Assembly: GCF_003589595.1 (NCBI RefSeq)
Contig: NW_020654810.1
Coordinates: 20,727,711-20,791,710, forward strand
From: Hyposmocoma kahamanoa
Lineage: Eukaryota; Arthropoda; Insecta; Lepidoptera; Cosmopterigidae
DNA: 64,000 bases
Reading direction: 5' to 3'
Positions 34,938-46,947 of this stretch are shown here, piece by piece. Position 1 is the stretch's first letter. Each line of letters opens with the position of its first letter. Position numbers and translations under genes: made by a program. The notes beneath the pieces are model-generated. The model made no database searches. It was not told the DNA's origin and was given only the letters and a program-made list of their open reading frames with translations.

Positions 34938-37900
34938 ATGGGTAAACGTCAGCATCAAAAGGATAAAATGTGAGTAGATTCTTTTCTGCAAACCCTCAAA
35001 GCGTCTCTCGTATTGTATTGTAATACATGAAAAATTTACTTGTTTTAGGTACTTGACGTACACAGAATGGACCACTCTGTATGGAGGTAAAAGATCAGGT
35101 ACTGCAGTGGAAGAAGACACGACTTTCAAACGATTGCCATACGACCACTGTTGTTTGTGTCTACAGCCATTTGACGACCCTTATTGCGATGCTGATGGCA
35201 ATATCTTTGAGTTACAGGCTATTATTCAGTTTGTAAAGAAGTTTAAAGTCAACCCTGTCACTGGGAAAGTAAGTAAAAACCAAATATTATTTAAAAAGAA
35301 AACAATTATCTGAAAGCAGATATGTATGAAACTATTTTACTATACCTTTTTAGTTAGCGACCTAGTACCATGCTAAATCTATGCCTAGTACTGAGAAAAC
35401 GCAGCCTCACATGATTGGTCAGAGATAAACTACTAAAGCCGCATTCATAATGGCAAACTAATTATTATTATAGTTGGCTCTTGCATCAGGGCACTTCGCA
35501 TGCATGTTGCTTTCTCTATTTGCTACTCATCTACAGTTTTGACTTTCTTGAAAAGAGTATTTTTTTATTAGACCTTTATGCACTAGCCCTTACGATTTTA
35601 ACACTTGTTAATGCCAAATTGCCCTTACACCTGTATCTTATGTCCTTATTATTTTTATATAGTAGTGTGAACTAACTAACAAACAAAAACTAACACTAAC
35701 TTGAATATAGTGTATTGCATGTGGAAGAGGTGAAATATATTTATCAGGATTGCAGCAAGTTTGTGCCTGTAATATCTTCCTACTTCAACAAGAAACAGTT
35801 GTAATAATAATGCAATGGGTAAAGTTTTTATTTTGATAATTACCTCTATTAGGCATTATTTGTTCCAGAAACTTGATGTGAAATCCTTAACGAAACTGAA
35901 TTTTTTTAAAAATGCAGAAGAAAACTATCACTGTCCGGTTCTTTTCAAGCCATTCACGAAGAATTCCTTCATTGTGGCAATTAAAACCAGTGGCAATGTG
36001 TATTCATATGAAGCTGTTGAACAACTCAATATTAAAGGAAAAAATTGGAAGGATTTGGTCAATGATACCCCGTTTGCTAGATCTGATATCATTACAATAC
36101 AGGATCCTCAAAACTTAGACAAATTTAATATTTCGCTTTTTCACCATATTAAGAATAATTTACGAGTTGAAACTGAGGGTAAGTAATTAAAGGTTGCCTA
36201 TTTTCATTATGTAAGTTGTGAATAATATTTGCATGCAGAAAGGCATAAACAACTTCTTGAATTTATTCAGTCATCTGTACAACATTGTCACCTCTATTCT
36301 GAGGAATATAATTTGTTTCCTAATAAATTTTTTATGGCTTTCAACACCCAGTAAAATAAGTTTATATATTAATCTTGTTATGAAAAGTATGCATTACAGA
36401 ATAGTGGAAAAATTGACAGTGAAAATATGCCTTGTAATCAAACTCATCTACAGTTTGGAATGTTTACAGAGGAAATAGCATTAAGGAAGGACCCTCACGC
36501 AAGGCTTAAGACAGTGTCAAATGAGACAAGGGATATCTTACAAGAGCTAGAGAGAGAGTACAAAGCTCCTGAGGTCAAGGAAACTAAGAAAGAGGTACTG
36601 GGATGGTAGTAAGCTGTATAGAGTTTATGAAAGTTATCAAAATTGCCTGATGAAGCTAAGGAAATAGGAATGGGGTTTATTTTATGTTATTTTGTTTAAA
36701 GTTAATATTATTGAAAGTTACAACAATATAAGAGGGTCCAAACATTTAATAACAAAAGGAGTATCAAAATTCTTAATAGTTAATATAATAAATATTCTGG
36801 CACTCCTAAATTCATCAACTTATAAATTAATGTTCTGTTGATAATGTTGATTATTATCATTATACTGCCAGAAAGCAGACAAATTTAATGCAGCGCACTA
36901 CTCTACGGGTATGGTGGCAGCGGGTTTCACGTCAACTGCAATGGCGCCCGAGACTGTACACGAGGCTGCCATTGTCTGTGAAGATGATGTTGTCTACGAC
37001 AGAGTTAAAAAGAAAGGTTTCATATTATTCCTCTTATTAAAAGTTGTTGAGAATCAAAAGTGGTCATGAGATCTACTTGCACCAGACAGCTCAGAAAGGT
37101 CAGGTGTGTTATTCAATTTGTAATGTCTGTGTCATTGGAGATCTTTTGAATAAATTTACAACCAAGGACCACTATAATACAAAATAATAATGGAACATTG
37201 TGAAATTTTTTGAATTGATGCTCTTTGTTAAGTGGACATACAAAACCGTGAATAAATACCATTATAATTTTATTGCCAGGTTACGTGCGACTGTTAACCA
37301 ATGTGGGTCCGCTGAATTTAGAATTATACTGTGACGCCACTCCAAAAACATGTCATAACTTCATCAAACTATGCAATCAAGGTTACTACAATGGGACCAA
37401 ATTCCATAGATCTATTAGAAATTTTATGGTAAATATTTTTATTTGGTATTAACATCTAAATAAGGATGAACTTAGCTAAGAAATCTTATAATTCCAATTC
37501 TACGTCACTAGTAAGTGACAATGAATATTTATAAAAAGGATGTGCTTTAAGAAATTTTGTTTATTTTTAGATACAAGGTGGTGATCCAACAGGCACTGGA
37601 CTGGGTGGAGAGTCGATATGGAAGAAGCCATTTGAGGATGAAGTGAGACCTAACCTTCACCACACTGGACGAGGCGTACTGGCCATGGCAAATTCGGGGC
37701 CTAACACTAATGGGTCACAATTGTAAGTTATTTATAAATGTCTAATGTACTTTAACCTTTTTACATTGTATGTTTATAAAACTTTAGACACAACTGTGGC
37801 TGTGGATTGTATAAGTATTCTATCAGTTACATTCTGTAAAATACCACAGATCAAAAGAATGACAGTTTGTATAATATCTTAAAGTGCGACTGATCAAATT

Positions 37901-38563
37901 ATCCTATCATGAAACTAAACATTGCTCAACTGACACATTTGGTTTCAAAAAATATATATTTGAAACTTTTTAAAAATCACATTAGGAAAACGAGACATTA
38001 TTCACTTTCCAGTTACATAACATTCCGTTCCTGTAAACAACTAGACGGCAAACACACGATTTTTGGCAAGCTAGTTGGCGGTATGGACACTCTTACCACA
38101 ATGGAGCAAATTGAAGTGGACAACAAGGATCGGCCCATACATGACATTGTTATTGAAGTTGCTCAAGTGTTTGTTGACCCTTATGCTGAAGCTGAAGAAC
38201 TGGTAATCAATATTTTAGATTGTTTACATCCTAATGTAGTCTACATTGAGAAACACACGAATTTGATTTTTAATTTACTAAATTTCTGGTAATTTAGTTA
38301 AATGTAGACCATTACAAATTTATTTGCAGTTGACAAAAGAAAGAGCAGAAGAATTAAAAAGACAAGCGGAGGAAAATGGACCAGGTGTTAAGCCTAAGAA
38401 AGCAACAAAACAACCACTAAAAGTGTTCAGAGAAGGAGTAGGGAAGTACCTTAATCTCCAAGTTGCTAGCACTAGTGGCAAATCTACCAAAAATGAAGAA
38501 GTTCCAGCTAAGAAACCTAGGAAGGGCAAAAACTTTGATTTTGGCAATTTTGATTCCTGGTAG
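34938..38563 (+). CDS. PPIL2: PPIL2, U-box E3 ligase with cyclophilin domain
   Basis: Nine exons: 34938-34969, 35049-35268, 35869-36178, 36470-36594, 36872-37016, 37280-37428, 37571-37722, 38013-38202 and 38330-38563. They join in frame to 518 residues (human protein about 520). The amino-terminus [11 protein letters not shown] is the family signature. The U-box pair spans about residues 35-160 ([12 protein letters not shown], then [11 protein letters not shown]). A charged linker follows, then [14 protein letters not shown], a cyclophilin domain at about 278-440 ([37 protein letters not shown]), and a basic tail ending [12 protein letters not shown]. The protein works in the nucleus as an E3 and with the spliceosome. 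The proline-isomerase tryptophan of cyclophilin A is replaced (SCKQLDGKH), so isomerase activity may be weak, as for human PPIL2. The exon 4 donor (GAG|GTACTG) is weak but the frame requires it. Confidence 0.96.
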
Positions 38564-39518
38564 AAATATATTCTTATCGTGTGTCTATGGACCCTTTGTT
38601 GTTGAGTCACCTTTCAGCATCCATTATAGAAGAAACATTAGTTCAGCTACAAGTTGACAAGTATGTTGGAAAAATGTAGAGGCCCTAACTGATATATCAT
38701 GTGCTAATTTATGGGTGGATACCACTTGTCATTCACATACCAATAAGAAACACTATATCAGCATATAGTGTGGATGCAGTGGTCACATGGCATTGTGATG
38801 ATAAGTGGCATCATATCCTCATATGATAAAATGTAAATAAAAGTAATTAATATGTATATTGATTTTTATTTCTTGTAATTGCAACTTTTTTAAGGTGCTT
38901 TATGCTAATAAGATTTAAACCGAAATAAAATATAAATTTGCTCTAAGTGTAACAATCAAGATAATTATTAACCCAAGTGTGGTGCAATCATAATTCTAAA
39001 GAATAGTGCTTCTTAGCTACATTGACATACAGTGCAGCTTTTCTTAAAATTAATGTTATAATTCCTATTTCTCTAAAGTAGTCATTCCACTATCAACAAT
39101 AATACTTAAAGTTATAAAATATGTATAACTCAACCAATCAACTAATATAGGCACTTAATTATCTAATTTCACTAAATTATAGAGGTGTAAAACTAGTGTT
39201 GAGACCTTTTCAAATTGAAGAATTAAGAACAGTGATATTTTAATGGTTTTGCAACTTTCAACATTGGCACCAATTATTAAACATAAGTGAAGATGCCTAT
39301 ATTTTTAATTTGGTTAACATATTCTCGGTGCATAATTTTTCATACATTCACGAGATCAAAATACTGAATAACTCTTCACATAACTTGAAATAATTAATTT
39401 TCTCCTCTTCAACTTCTTGAGCATTATTTCTAAGGATTTGTTAATATTACTGAAGATCTCTCATAATGCAATATATTTTTCCTACAACAAACAAATTAGA
39501 ATACACACAACATAAATT
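38564..39518. other. PPIL2 3' UTR and convergent gap to Lin-7
   Basis: AATAAA at 38836-38841 is the likely PPIL2 polyadenylation signal. The remainder to 39518 should include the Lin-7 3' UTR on the minus strand. No repeats recognised. Confidence 0.65.
38836..38841 (+). terminator. Polyadenylation signal of PPIL2
   Basis: AATAAA 273 bp after the stop codon, followed by T-rich sequence. Confidence 0.6.
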
Positions 39519-40115
39519 TTAATTGTAATTTTGACGCCGCCGGCCCGTTCGCTGCTTATCAAACCGCATTTCCATTTCCTCTAGAACCTTGGGGGTGTAA
39601 CGCACTACCAATTTTACAGATCCAACAGCCTGCTTTAATAATTCCACGGCCTTTTCATGGTTCTCGCCTTCAACTGACACTCCATTGACAGATAGTAACT
39701 GATCTCCTCTTTTTAGTCCTCCGTGGCGGTCAGCTACGCCGCCAGGGATGATACGAGAGATATAAATGGGGGAGTTCTGTTCTTTACCACCCATAACATT
39801 GAAACCCAGACCTTCTTCTGTCTTTGGAAGCTCTACAACGCGAGGATGAGCATGCCCTTCGGCAGCCGCGAACGCTGCCACAGTTGCTTTCGCTGTAGCC
39901 GACGCGCGTATGTCCGCCGAACCTTGTATATCAACCGTTTCGTACACATGTTCGTAAACTTCACGTACAGCGTTCAGGAAATCGCTTTGTAACACCTTTT
40001 GTAAAGCTGCAAGCTTTGTAGCAGGCACTTCACCACTTTGTTGCAATTTCTCAAGCAATTCGATAGCTCTTTTTATGTCCTTCGCCAAAGTTAACTGTTC
40101 TCCGGAACTAGTCAT
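39519..40115 (-). CDS. lin-7: Lin-7 homologue (veli/MALS), L27-PDZ scaffold
   Basis: One intact exon, 198 residues, matching the usual 195-207 of the family. Residues about 9-65 form the L27 domain ([40 protein letters not shown]), which pairs with Lin-2/CASK or Stardust-type proteins. Residues about 90-175 form the PDZ domain with the carboxylate-binding loop in [14 protein letters not shown] and the strand [20 protein letters not shown]. The tail [20 protein letters not shown] is also family-like. The protein sorts and anchors receptors and channels at basolateral membranes and synapses as part of the Lin-2/7/10 complex. It converges with PPIL2 but shows no functional link to it. Confidence 0.97.
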   Translation of the reverse strand: MTSSGEQLTLAKDIKRAIELLEKLQQSGEVPATKLAALQKVLQSDFLNAVREVYEHVYETVDIQGSADIRASATAKATVAAFAAAEGHAHPRVVELPKTEEGLGFNVMGGKEQNSPIYISRIIPGGVADRHGGLKRGDQLLSVNGVSVEGENHEKAVELLKQAVGSVKLVVRYTPKVLEEMEMRFDKQRTGRRRQNYN

Positions 40116-40779
40116 GACGTTTTAACAACTTTTATTGGGTTTTCGCAAAAAATTGAAGAAAAAAGGGCGTTCTAAACACACGACAGTAATCGAGGACAGG
40201 AGAGGTGAGGTGAATCAATACAGCAAGTGACACAAAAGTGACAGCAAGTAGTATGCGTTCAAAACTTAGATATTATTAAGATTAAAAACTTACTTAGGAA
40301 AGAAAAAAATAAAGGAATAAATAAAATAAATAATAAATAGTCTAAGGTTCAAAAAGTGCAATTCAAGTGTCAGAACCCTGTCTGCGTGGATATTTCGCTG
40401 TCTTTTATACAGTAGGAACGGTGCGAGTGCGACAAATAGCGATCATTCGCTACTTTTAGTACAAGTTCGAGTGGGATGCACGAACGTTTACTAATACGTA
40501 TCTACATTATGTATATATACAAGCTTGCAAAAAATAACATTTTTTTGGTAGGTATCTTCATGTATAATATCAACCTACGTGTACGAGTATATGAAATAGT
40601 TGTACAATTGTTGTTGTTATACCTAAATATTAATTTTTAAACACTCCATTCTAACTAAAATTCTTATTTTGTAAAAAAAGGATATTTAGTTAGAATGACA
40701 GTCCTTAAACCTGTAAACAATGAAGAAAAAATCAAATGTACCGATTCCATACAAATTGTATTTTTAAATATTTAGTACA

Positions 40780-41190
40780 GTCGCGTGCAATGAAATGTAT
40801 ACGTTCACTTATTTTCAAAAATATGTAAATATTAGATATTTCAAAAATATGTAACCTTATGCTGTTTTCAAAAATATGTAATCACCACATATTTTTAAAA
40901 ATTGATTACTTTTATTTCAAAGAAAAGTAAACAAACTACAACCTGCGAAAAGTATACACTCCTGGTGTTAAATATATGTATCCATATCGTTTATACAAAT
41001 ATTTATACTATGCATTTGCATTAAAATGTAAACAATTAGGATGGTCATTTTATCATAAATATGTATCCATTTTTAAAACTACGAAATTTGTTAGATTTTA
41101 GTAATATTTACATCGTCTTCAAAAATATGTATACACAATGCAGTTGCAATATAATGTAAACACAAGCGCCACCGTTTGTAAGCTTTTTGT
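40780..41190. repeat. Segment with recurring TTCAAAAATATGTA word
   Basis: Exact copies start at 40814, 40840, 40867 and 41118, with weaker versions (AAATATATGTATCC, CATAAATATGTATCC) and one inverted form between them. The spacing is irregular, so it is not a simple tandem array. Confidence 0.65.
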
Positions 41191-41397
41191 GCGTATTTTG
41201 CTAGCTTGAGCGGCAACAATGTCAGTTATTCGGTTAAACAACCCTCAATTTTTTTTATTGATAATCATAAGTGAACGGTACACTATATGAGCATTTCTCC
41301 AAACCCGCAATTTTCTGTGTCCATTCTCCCCTCCACTTATTTATGAAAACAAAAATCTACAAAAAATAGACTGTATAATATACATAGGTCGAAAGCT

Positions 41398-41487
41398 TTT
41401 TTTTAATATATTAGGTGACAGGACGAACAAGTCGTGTACCTGATGGTAAGCTACACGGCTGTCTATTACAGTTGCAGTGCCACTCAT
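41398..41487 (-). mobile_element. Family A repeat, 3' fragment
   Basis: Antisense 3' end of family A (ATATTAGGTGACAGGACGAA to AGTTGCAGTGCCACTCA), truncated abruptly. Confidence 0.75.
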
Positions 41488-43070
41488 TTACAGGGATGAT
41501 TTGTTGTCGATTTTAGGACTTTTTGCGTGTATAAACGTAATTCGGTGGATTTGGTCTAGGTTGATTTTTGAATTCGGTGTATACGATGTATGTATGGTTG
41601 TATGTAATATTTTTTATAATATGTGTTATAACGACTAAAATATAATAACAATTCAATGGTTCTACAAGTATTGTCGTTTACGAGTAATATCGAAAAAAAA
41701 TATATTTTCTGAATCCAGTGGCCTTGGATTCGGTGGACTTTATGCCACCGAATGCAGAAAAGCTTCCACCGAAGTCGGAAAAAACTGCCATCGTAGCCAT
41801 ATTTTCTTTGAAAAGTAAGAATTTTATACGCTTTTTTTCATATAAATATTTAATTATTTTTATCGATTTTCACAATTTTATATTACTACATGCTTCCCGC
41901 CGAAAATGAATAAGGAAAATCAAAATAGAAAAAAATCAAAGAGATCAAGAAGTTCGATGATGACCATTGCAGATCGAGAAGCGATCCAATTTAGTAATGA
42001 AAGGCTTAAAGAAAAAAATAGACAAAGGAGAAGAAAAAGCGAAAGGAAAGATTTTGAAGTTTGCATAAATTACCTCTTTATGCATAAAACGTCATGAAAG
42101 ATGTTAATCGCGCTAGTCCCAAAAAAATTATTGCTTTTGTAGCTGCAGATTGCGTTCTAAAATTTCTTTTAAAAGAGATACGGAAATACTTTGTGTAATT
42201 GAAAAAAAGCTGAACAGCCAAACTGAAAACTACTTTTAATAAATAATCATACAGTGAAATTTGTTTTCGTCATCCTGGTCGATTCATAAATAAATTTTAA
42301 TTTTTAAAGCTTGATTTAATAGGTAGTCATATTAGTGAATATTTTTGTAGATTATTGAAGTTTTTTATTGTCATTATGCCTTTTGTTAAATTATTCTGAT
42401 TTCGGTGGATCAAATATGTCATTAACTGTTAAGAATCCAGTTTCCCAAATAACGGAATCTTATGTAAGTTTGAGTTCGTTTTCCTTCCCGCTCAACGTTT
42501 TTCCCGAAATTATCAAAAAAAATTCGACCACCGAAGTCAGAGAATTTAGTCCTTCTAGGAGAAATGCCCATATCCATTTGTCTATGTAGTGCAGTGCAAG
42601 TGACATAAGAAATAAATTAATTGCGGACACGAAATTCTGAGGGAAACCGTATATCTTTGGTTCAAACGGTGGGAGCGATGAAGGTAGCGTAGATTTCCGT
42701 AAAAACAAAGGCCGTATGCGTAAGACTACCGAAGCGCAAAACTTGTGAGCAGTGTCCAACGTAATGGATCTATTAAAATCCAAGACTTCTCAGAGTCACT
42801 TCAAGTTTCGTCGTTCTTGTCGCAAGTGAGCGATATAACATTTTGTAATTATCACAATCTGTGGTTGTCAAAACAACTAGTTTCTTTGGATGTTATTTAT
42901 ACATCTAAAGAAATTCTTTGTTTTGACATTGTTAATGTTGTCCATGCATTAATATAATAAATAAATACCTTTTATATTTACTTTGCAATAAAATGTTATG
43001 ATTTAACTTTACAATTAAAGACAAAAGAATGGTAACAATTAATGAAATCACAACTTAATTCTGCAAAGTC

Positions 43071-44273
43071 TTGTATTATCAAGATTACAAGGCTACAGGG
43101 CTAGGAGATCAGTATGAGCCAATGAGGATGACGATGGAAAACAGCAATATCACGTTGACAACTAATTACGTTAAAACAAAATTGCTGCAGATATATGTCA
43201 ATTTGACAACTGACACAGCCGCAGAATGCTTTAGGTGCTACAAAAAGAGAAGTAGTAAAGCAAAGGAAAATCCCATGGGGAAATCCAGTGTGACAGCTAA
43301 TAAGAAAATTGAGTGTTATGTGTGCGGAGAAGAACATAAAGCTCGTTTTTGCCCGAAGAAGCATAACTGTCAAGCGCACACCACATATACAGCACTCCGT
43401 GCCAGGAAGAATGATTCGCAAGAGTGGATGTTATATTCTGGAGCCTCATTTCATATGACTAACAGGAGAGATTGGCTAGATAACTATGTGAAGTTGGAGG
43501 AGCCAGTTCCAATATCCTGCGCGAATGGGAGCAGAGTGGATGGTGAAGGCCGAGGTGATAATTGTTCGGATGAGTTGAACGTGAGTGTGAATCTATTGAT
43601 TGTAAGTACGTTAGTGAGTCGTAACTTTGTGGTAGCATTTTCGAAGAGAGGTTGTGAATTATATAAAGCTAATGAATTTCAAGTAATCGGTAAGGTTGAG
43701 TTGGTATGTAAGGAACAGAAAGGGATCTATGTAGTGAAACCTAATTTTAATCCTGACTTGTTTTCAGCTTTGAAAATAACTACTGATGATGATGTTAAAC
43801 CATGGCACCGCAGACTTGGACATTTAGGACCTGGCAATATGAAATTACTTCGTGACAAACTGGCGAGAGGTATATGTTTTAAGGATTCAAATTCAGTACA
43901 GTGTGTGTCGTGCTTGAAAGGTAAGCCAACTTCATTACCTTTTCCGAGGCAAGAGAGTACACGTGCCGCTGAAATTCTTGAATTGGTCCATGGTGACATT
44001 TATGGCCCTATGGAGTCTGCTTCATTTGCAGGGTATTGGTATTTTCTGACGTTTATTGACGATAATTCAAGAAAAACTTTTGTTTATTTCTTGCGGAACA
44101 AAAGAGAGGTCTATTCGAAGCTGATAGAGTTTAAAACGCTTGTTGAAAATCAGACAGGTAAAAAGCTAAAGGCAATTAGGACAGACAACGGGAAAGAATA
44201 CGTTAATGAAAGCGTAAATACTTTTTTGCGGAATAATGGTATTACATACGCTGCAACAAAATGGAGTGATTGA
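43071..44273 (+). pseudogene. Copia gag-protease-integrase remnant
   Basis: 400 codons open, holding the gag end, mutated protease and most of the integrase core. The frame is lost just before the integrase Glu motif, which continues in another frame from 44236. The gag amino-terminal part is missing upstream. Confidence 0.88.
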
Positions 44274-45057
44274 ACGAGCTAATCGTTCAATTGTGAAACG
44301 AGCTAGAAGCAAGAAATATTGGGCTGAAGCGGTCAATACCTCGGTGTATCTGAAGAACAGATGTCTTACACGTGCTGTAAAAGGGAAGACACCTGAAGAA
44401 CCATGGTCTAACAGAAAGGTTGACGTAAGACATTTGAAGGTTTTCGCTTGCCGGGCGTTTATGCATGTTCCAAAACAGAAGCGTAGAAAATTTGACTCAA
44501 AGACAAAAGAATTGCTATTTGTTGGCTACTGTGAAACAAGAAAAGGTTATCGTCTTATAGAATCTGTAACGCATGGCTTACACAAAGCGAGAGATGTTGT
44601 CTTCTTTGAGAATCAAATAAGAGTTCATGCTAACGACTGTGATGAAATCGTGGAAGTGGTAACATTAGATGACAGTTACGAGAAATCTATAATGACTCAA
44701 GTTGTTAATGCTCCTGAACCTCATCGAGTGGAACAGCATGAAGATTTTTTGACTGTCAAGATGTTGAACAGCAGTGTATGGAAAACATTATTGGAGAAGA
44801 GTTACAATCAGGTGAAATGAGAAATGAAATTCGAACCGGTAACCCCAATGAAGACTTATGATGTTCCTAAACGAAGATATCCTCTTAGAGAAAGGAAGCC
44901 GAAAAAATATAATGATTATATTCTTTATTATGCAGAAGAGGATATGAAGGAAGATCCTTTAACACTTGACGAAGCTTTATCCAGACCAGAAGGAGATAAA
45001 TGGCTTAAAGCAATTCAAGAAGAGCTTGATGCAATTAAGAAGTTAGTTACGGGGTAG
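44236..45057 (+). pseudogene. Copia integrase C-terminal to RT start remnant
   Basis: Two open pieces (44236-44820 and 44824-45057) separated by one stop codon. The first carries ERANRSIVKRARSKKYWAEA, with residues lost after KRAR, and HLKVFACRAFMHVPKQKRRK. The second carries LRERKPKKYND and DEALSRPEGDKWLKAIQEEL, the usual lead-in to copia reverse transcriptase. Confidence 0.85.
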
Positions 45058-46418
45058 ATACGGTACAGAGCTAGACTTGTTGCCAGAGGTTTTACACAAA
45101 TAAAGGGATTAAACTACAATGAAACTTTTACGCCTGTTATACATCACAGTACTCTGAGACTACTGTTAGCCCTAGCTATGGAGAATGACTTGAAAGTGGA
45201 TCAGAGATGTCTTTACTCGAAAAAGGTGTATACGAAGCATCCTAAAGGTTTTGAAGAAATAGGTAAAGAAGGACACGTCTCTCTATTAAAGAAGGCTCTT
45301 TACGGATTAATAGAATATAATAAGCTTTATTGCACACAATATAATAAACAGTGACAATACAAAAAAGGCTCCCAAAGAATGGTATGTTAAATTACACAAA
45401 GTTTTGTTAGATATGGGTTTCAAGAGATCCGAAAGTGAATCTTGTGTCTATATAAGGAAAAAACGAAACATAATGATGTTTATTGCGATTTATGTGGATG
45501 ATATATTAATTTTCTGGAATAATAAAAAAGAAAGGACGTCATTAAAAAAAGAGCTTCCAACTAAATTCGAAATGAGAGATTTAGGCGAAGTAGATGTTTT
45601 TATAGGAATGAAGATCAAGCAGCAGGACTCCATACAGCTCAACCACTCTTAGTATCTTGAGGAAATACTTAAGAAATTTGGGATGAGTGACTGCAAGAGT
45701 GTAGACTCCTGTTCAAACTGGGTTGAAGCTCGTGAAAGCAGAAGATGAGAATTACGTTTTACCAAGTGAACTGCCATACAGAGAGTTGATTGGTTCACTG
45801 AATTACCTAGCTGTCTGCTCGAGGTCAGACATTTCGTATGTAGTCAGCTATTTAAGCCAGTTTAACAGTTGTTAGGATCAAACACATTAGACAGCTGCAA
45901 AGCGTGTACTTCGATACTTAAACGGAACCAAGGAAAAAAGACTGGTTATTACTGGTATTCAAGAAAACTTGTTGGCTATATGGATGCAGATCATGCAGGT
46001 GATGTGTGTGATAGAAAACGTACACTGGTTTTGTTTTCATATTTGGAGGATGTCTTATAGCATGGGAAAGTCGCAAGCAAACAACAATAGCACTCTCATG
46101 TGCTGAAGCCGAGTATGTGGCTCTTTCGAAAGGACGCACGGAGGCAACTTGACTGCACTTCTAGCCGAGCTGACTGGGATTAATGAAGTTGTGGAACTAT
46201 TCAATGATAGTCAGTCTGCGATTCAAATTGCTGCAAATCCCTTGCATCATCGGAGAACTAAACATATTGATGTGAGGCATCACTACATTCGGAAAATAGT
46301 GCGAATGGGTAAGTTACGCTTGAAATATGTGTCAACACAAGAAATGCCTGCAGATGTGTTAACGAAAGGACTGAGCAGAGAAAAGCATGAAAGATGTTTG
46401 AAAGGAATGCAGGTTTAA
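45058..46418 (+). pseudogene. Copia reverse transcriptase and RNase H remnant
   Basis: Broken frames: YRARLVARGFTQIKGLNY right after the stop at 45055-45057; a lost block after NDLKVDQ, where the first catalytic Asp region should be; an insertion after KKALYGL; MLDMGFKRSESESCVYIRKK with IAIYVDDILIF (45404-45652); YRELIGSLNYLAVCSRSDIS near 45780; AKRVLRYLNGTKEK near 45900; and LTALLAELTGINEVVELFND (46149-46418). Confidence 0.85.
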
Positions 46419-46461
46419 GGAGGAGTTGGGACTGGCTCTAACTAGCTCGTTTAAGAAGGAG

Positions 46462-46617
46462 TGTTGAAGGAGGTTAAATGTTTTTAATAGAGTAAACCTG
46501 TTTAGTATGTGCATTCCTTTGTAATTCAAATTTAAATATCTTTTCATGTTTCTATGTCATTGCTTTTTCTATAACATTATACTTTTAACTGCAGTCCTCA
46601 ATAAAAGTGTTATTACA
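46462..46617 (+). repeat. Possible copia 3' LTR
   Basis: A purine run (AAGAAGGAG) is followed at 46462 by TGTTGAAGGAGG. AATAAA lies at 46600-46605 and a CA ends at 46617. The shape TG...CA with polyadenylation signal fits a short LTR, but there is no 5' partner in the window. Confidence 0.4.
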
Positions 46618-46934
46618 TAATTTACCTAGATCTATTTTATTGTTTCTAGTGTGCTATCTCTGTTTCGCTATTTATTTTAGGCCAAAACAGAGCAACTAAA
46701 GTGCAGTAGTCAGATGTTTGTCAATGTGACAGTTAACCGGTTATGCCAACATAAAATAATTTGCCATATTTGGAATATAATTTTCTAGTTACTTTATTAT
46801 GATAATTTTATATTTTACAACGAAATTAGGCGGGCATTTGTTTGAACATTCGTGCAATTAATGAACTAAGAAGCTAGTGATATAAAAAGTGGAATTTTCG
46901 ATAGTTTCGTTTGAGCTTTTCACGAGAAACTGCC
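46618..46934. other. Gap upstream of a possible first exon
   Basis: Nothing recognised. May contain a promoter and 5' UTR if the 46935 exon is real. Confidence 0.4.
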
Positions 46935-46947
46935 ATGGATGATCTGG
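46935..46947 (+). CDS. Possible first coding exon (MDDL...), gene unidentified
   Basis: CTGCCATGG is a good insect start context. The frame reads MDDL plus one base and runs straight into a consensus donor (CTGG|GTAAGTTT). I cannot find a next exon in the remaining 17 kb, so the gene, if real, has a long first intron or continues outside the window. The 13 bp could be chance. Confidence 0.3.

Larger units (their letters stand above)
40116..43049. other. Lin-7 upstream region and repeat-bearing gap
   Basis: 40116-40400 is probably the Lin-7 promoter and 5' UTR; no clear core element. 40780-41190 repeats a TTCAAAAATATGTA word. 41398-41487 is a family A fragment. 41541-42535 carries a cluster of TTCGGTGG/CCACCGAA words. 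Open frames near 41718-42097 and 42368-42589 are not recognised; their start codons and composition do not suggest genes. Confidence 0.65.
43050..46617 (+). mobile_element. Ty1/copia LTR retrotransposon, decayed, 5' end lost
   Basis: Domain order is that of copia (integrase before reverse transcriptase). Gag C-terminal part with zinc knuckle CYVCGEEHKARFC (43314-43352). Protease motif WMLYSGASFHMTN near 43422, with the catalytic Asp of DSGA replaced by Tyr. GAG-pre-integrase WHRRLGHLGPG near 43802. Integrase core with Asp residues in HGDIYGPM and RTDNGKEY and Glu in NGVIERANR. Reverse transcriptase IAIYVDDILIF near 45490. RNase H region ending KHIDVRHHYIRKI near 46260. Disabled by a frameshift near 44235-44268, stops near 44818 and 45055, a short foreign insertion at about 45311-45366 and stops near 45650-45900. 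I find no matching 5' LTR or primer-binding site. Confidence 0.92.

Noticed and set aside
41718..42097. Two small basic open frames (MALDSVDFMPPN... and MNKENQNRKKSKRS...)
   Set aside because: No known domain and in different frames. They lie in a block marked by repeated CCACCGAA words, so repeat-derived sequence is as likely.
43101..43421. 106-codon minus-strand frame
   Set aside because: Antisense of the copia gag remnant; no independent support.
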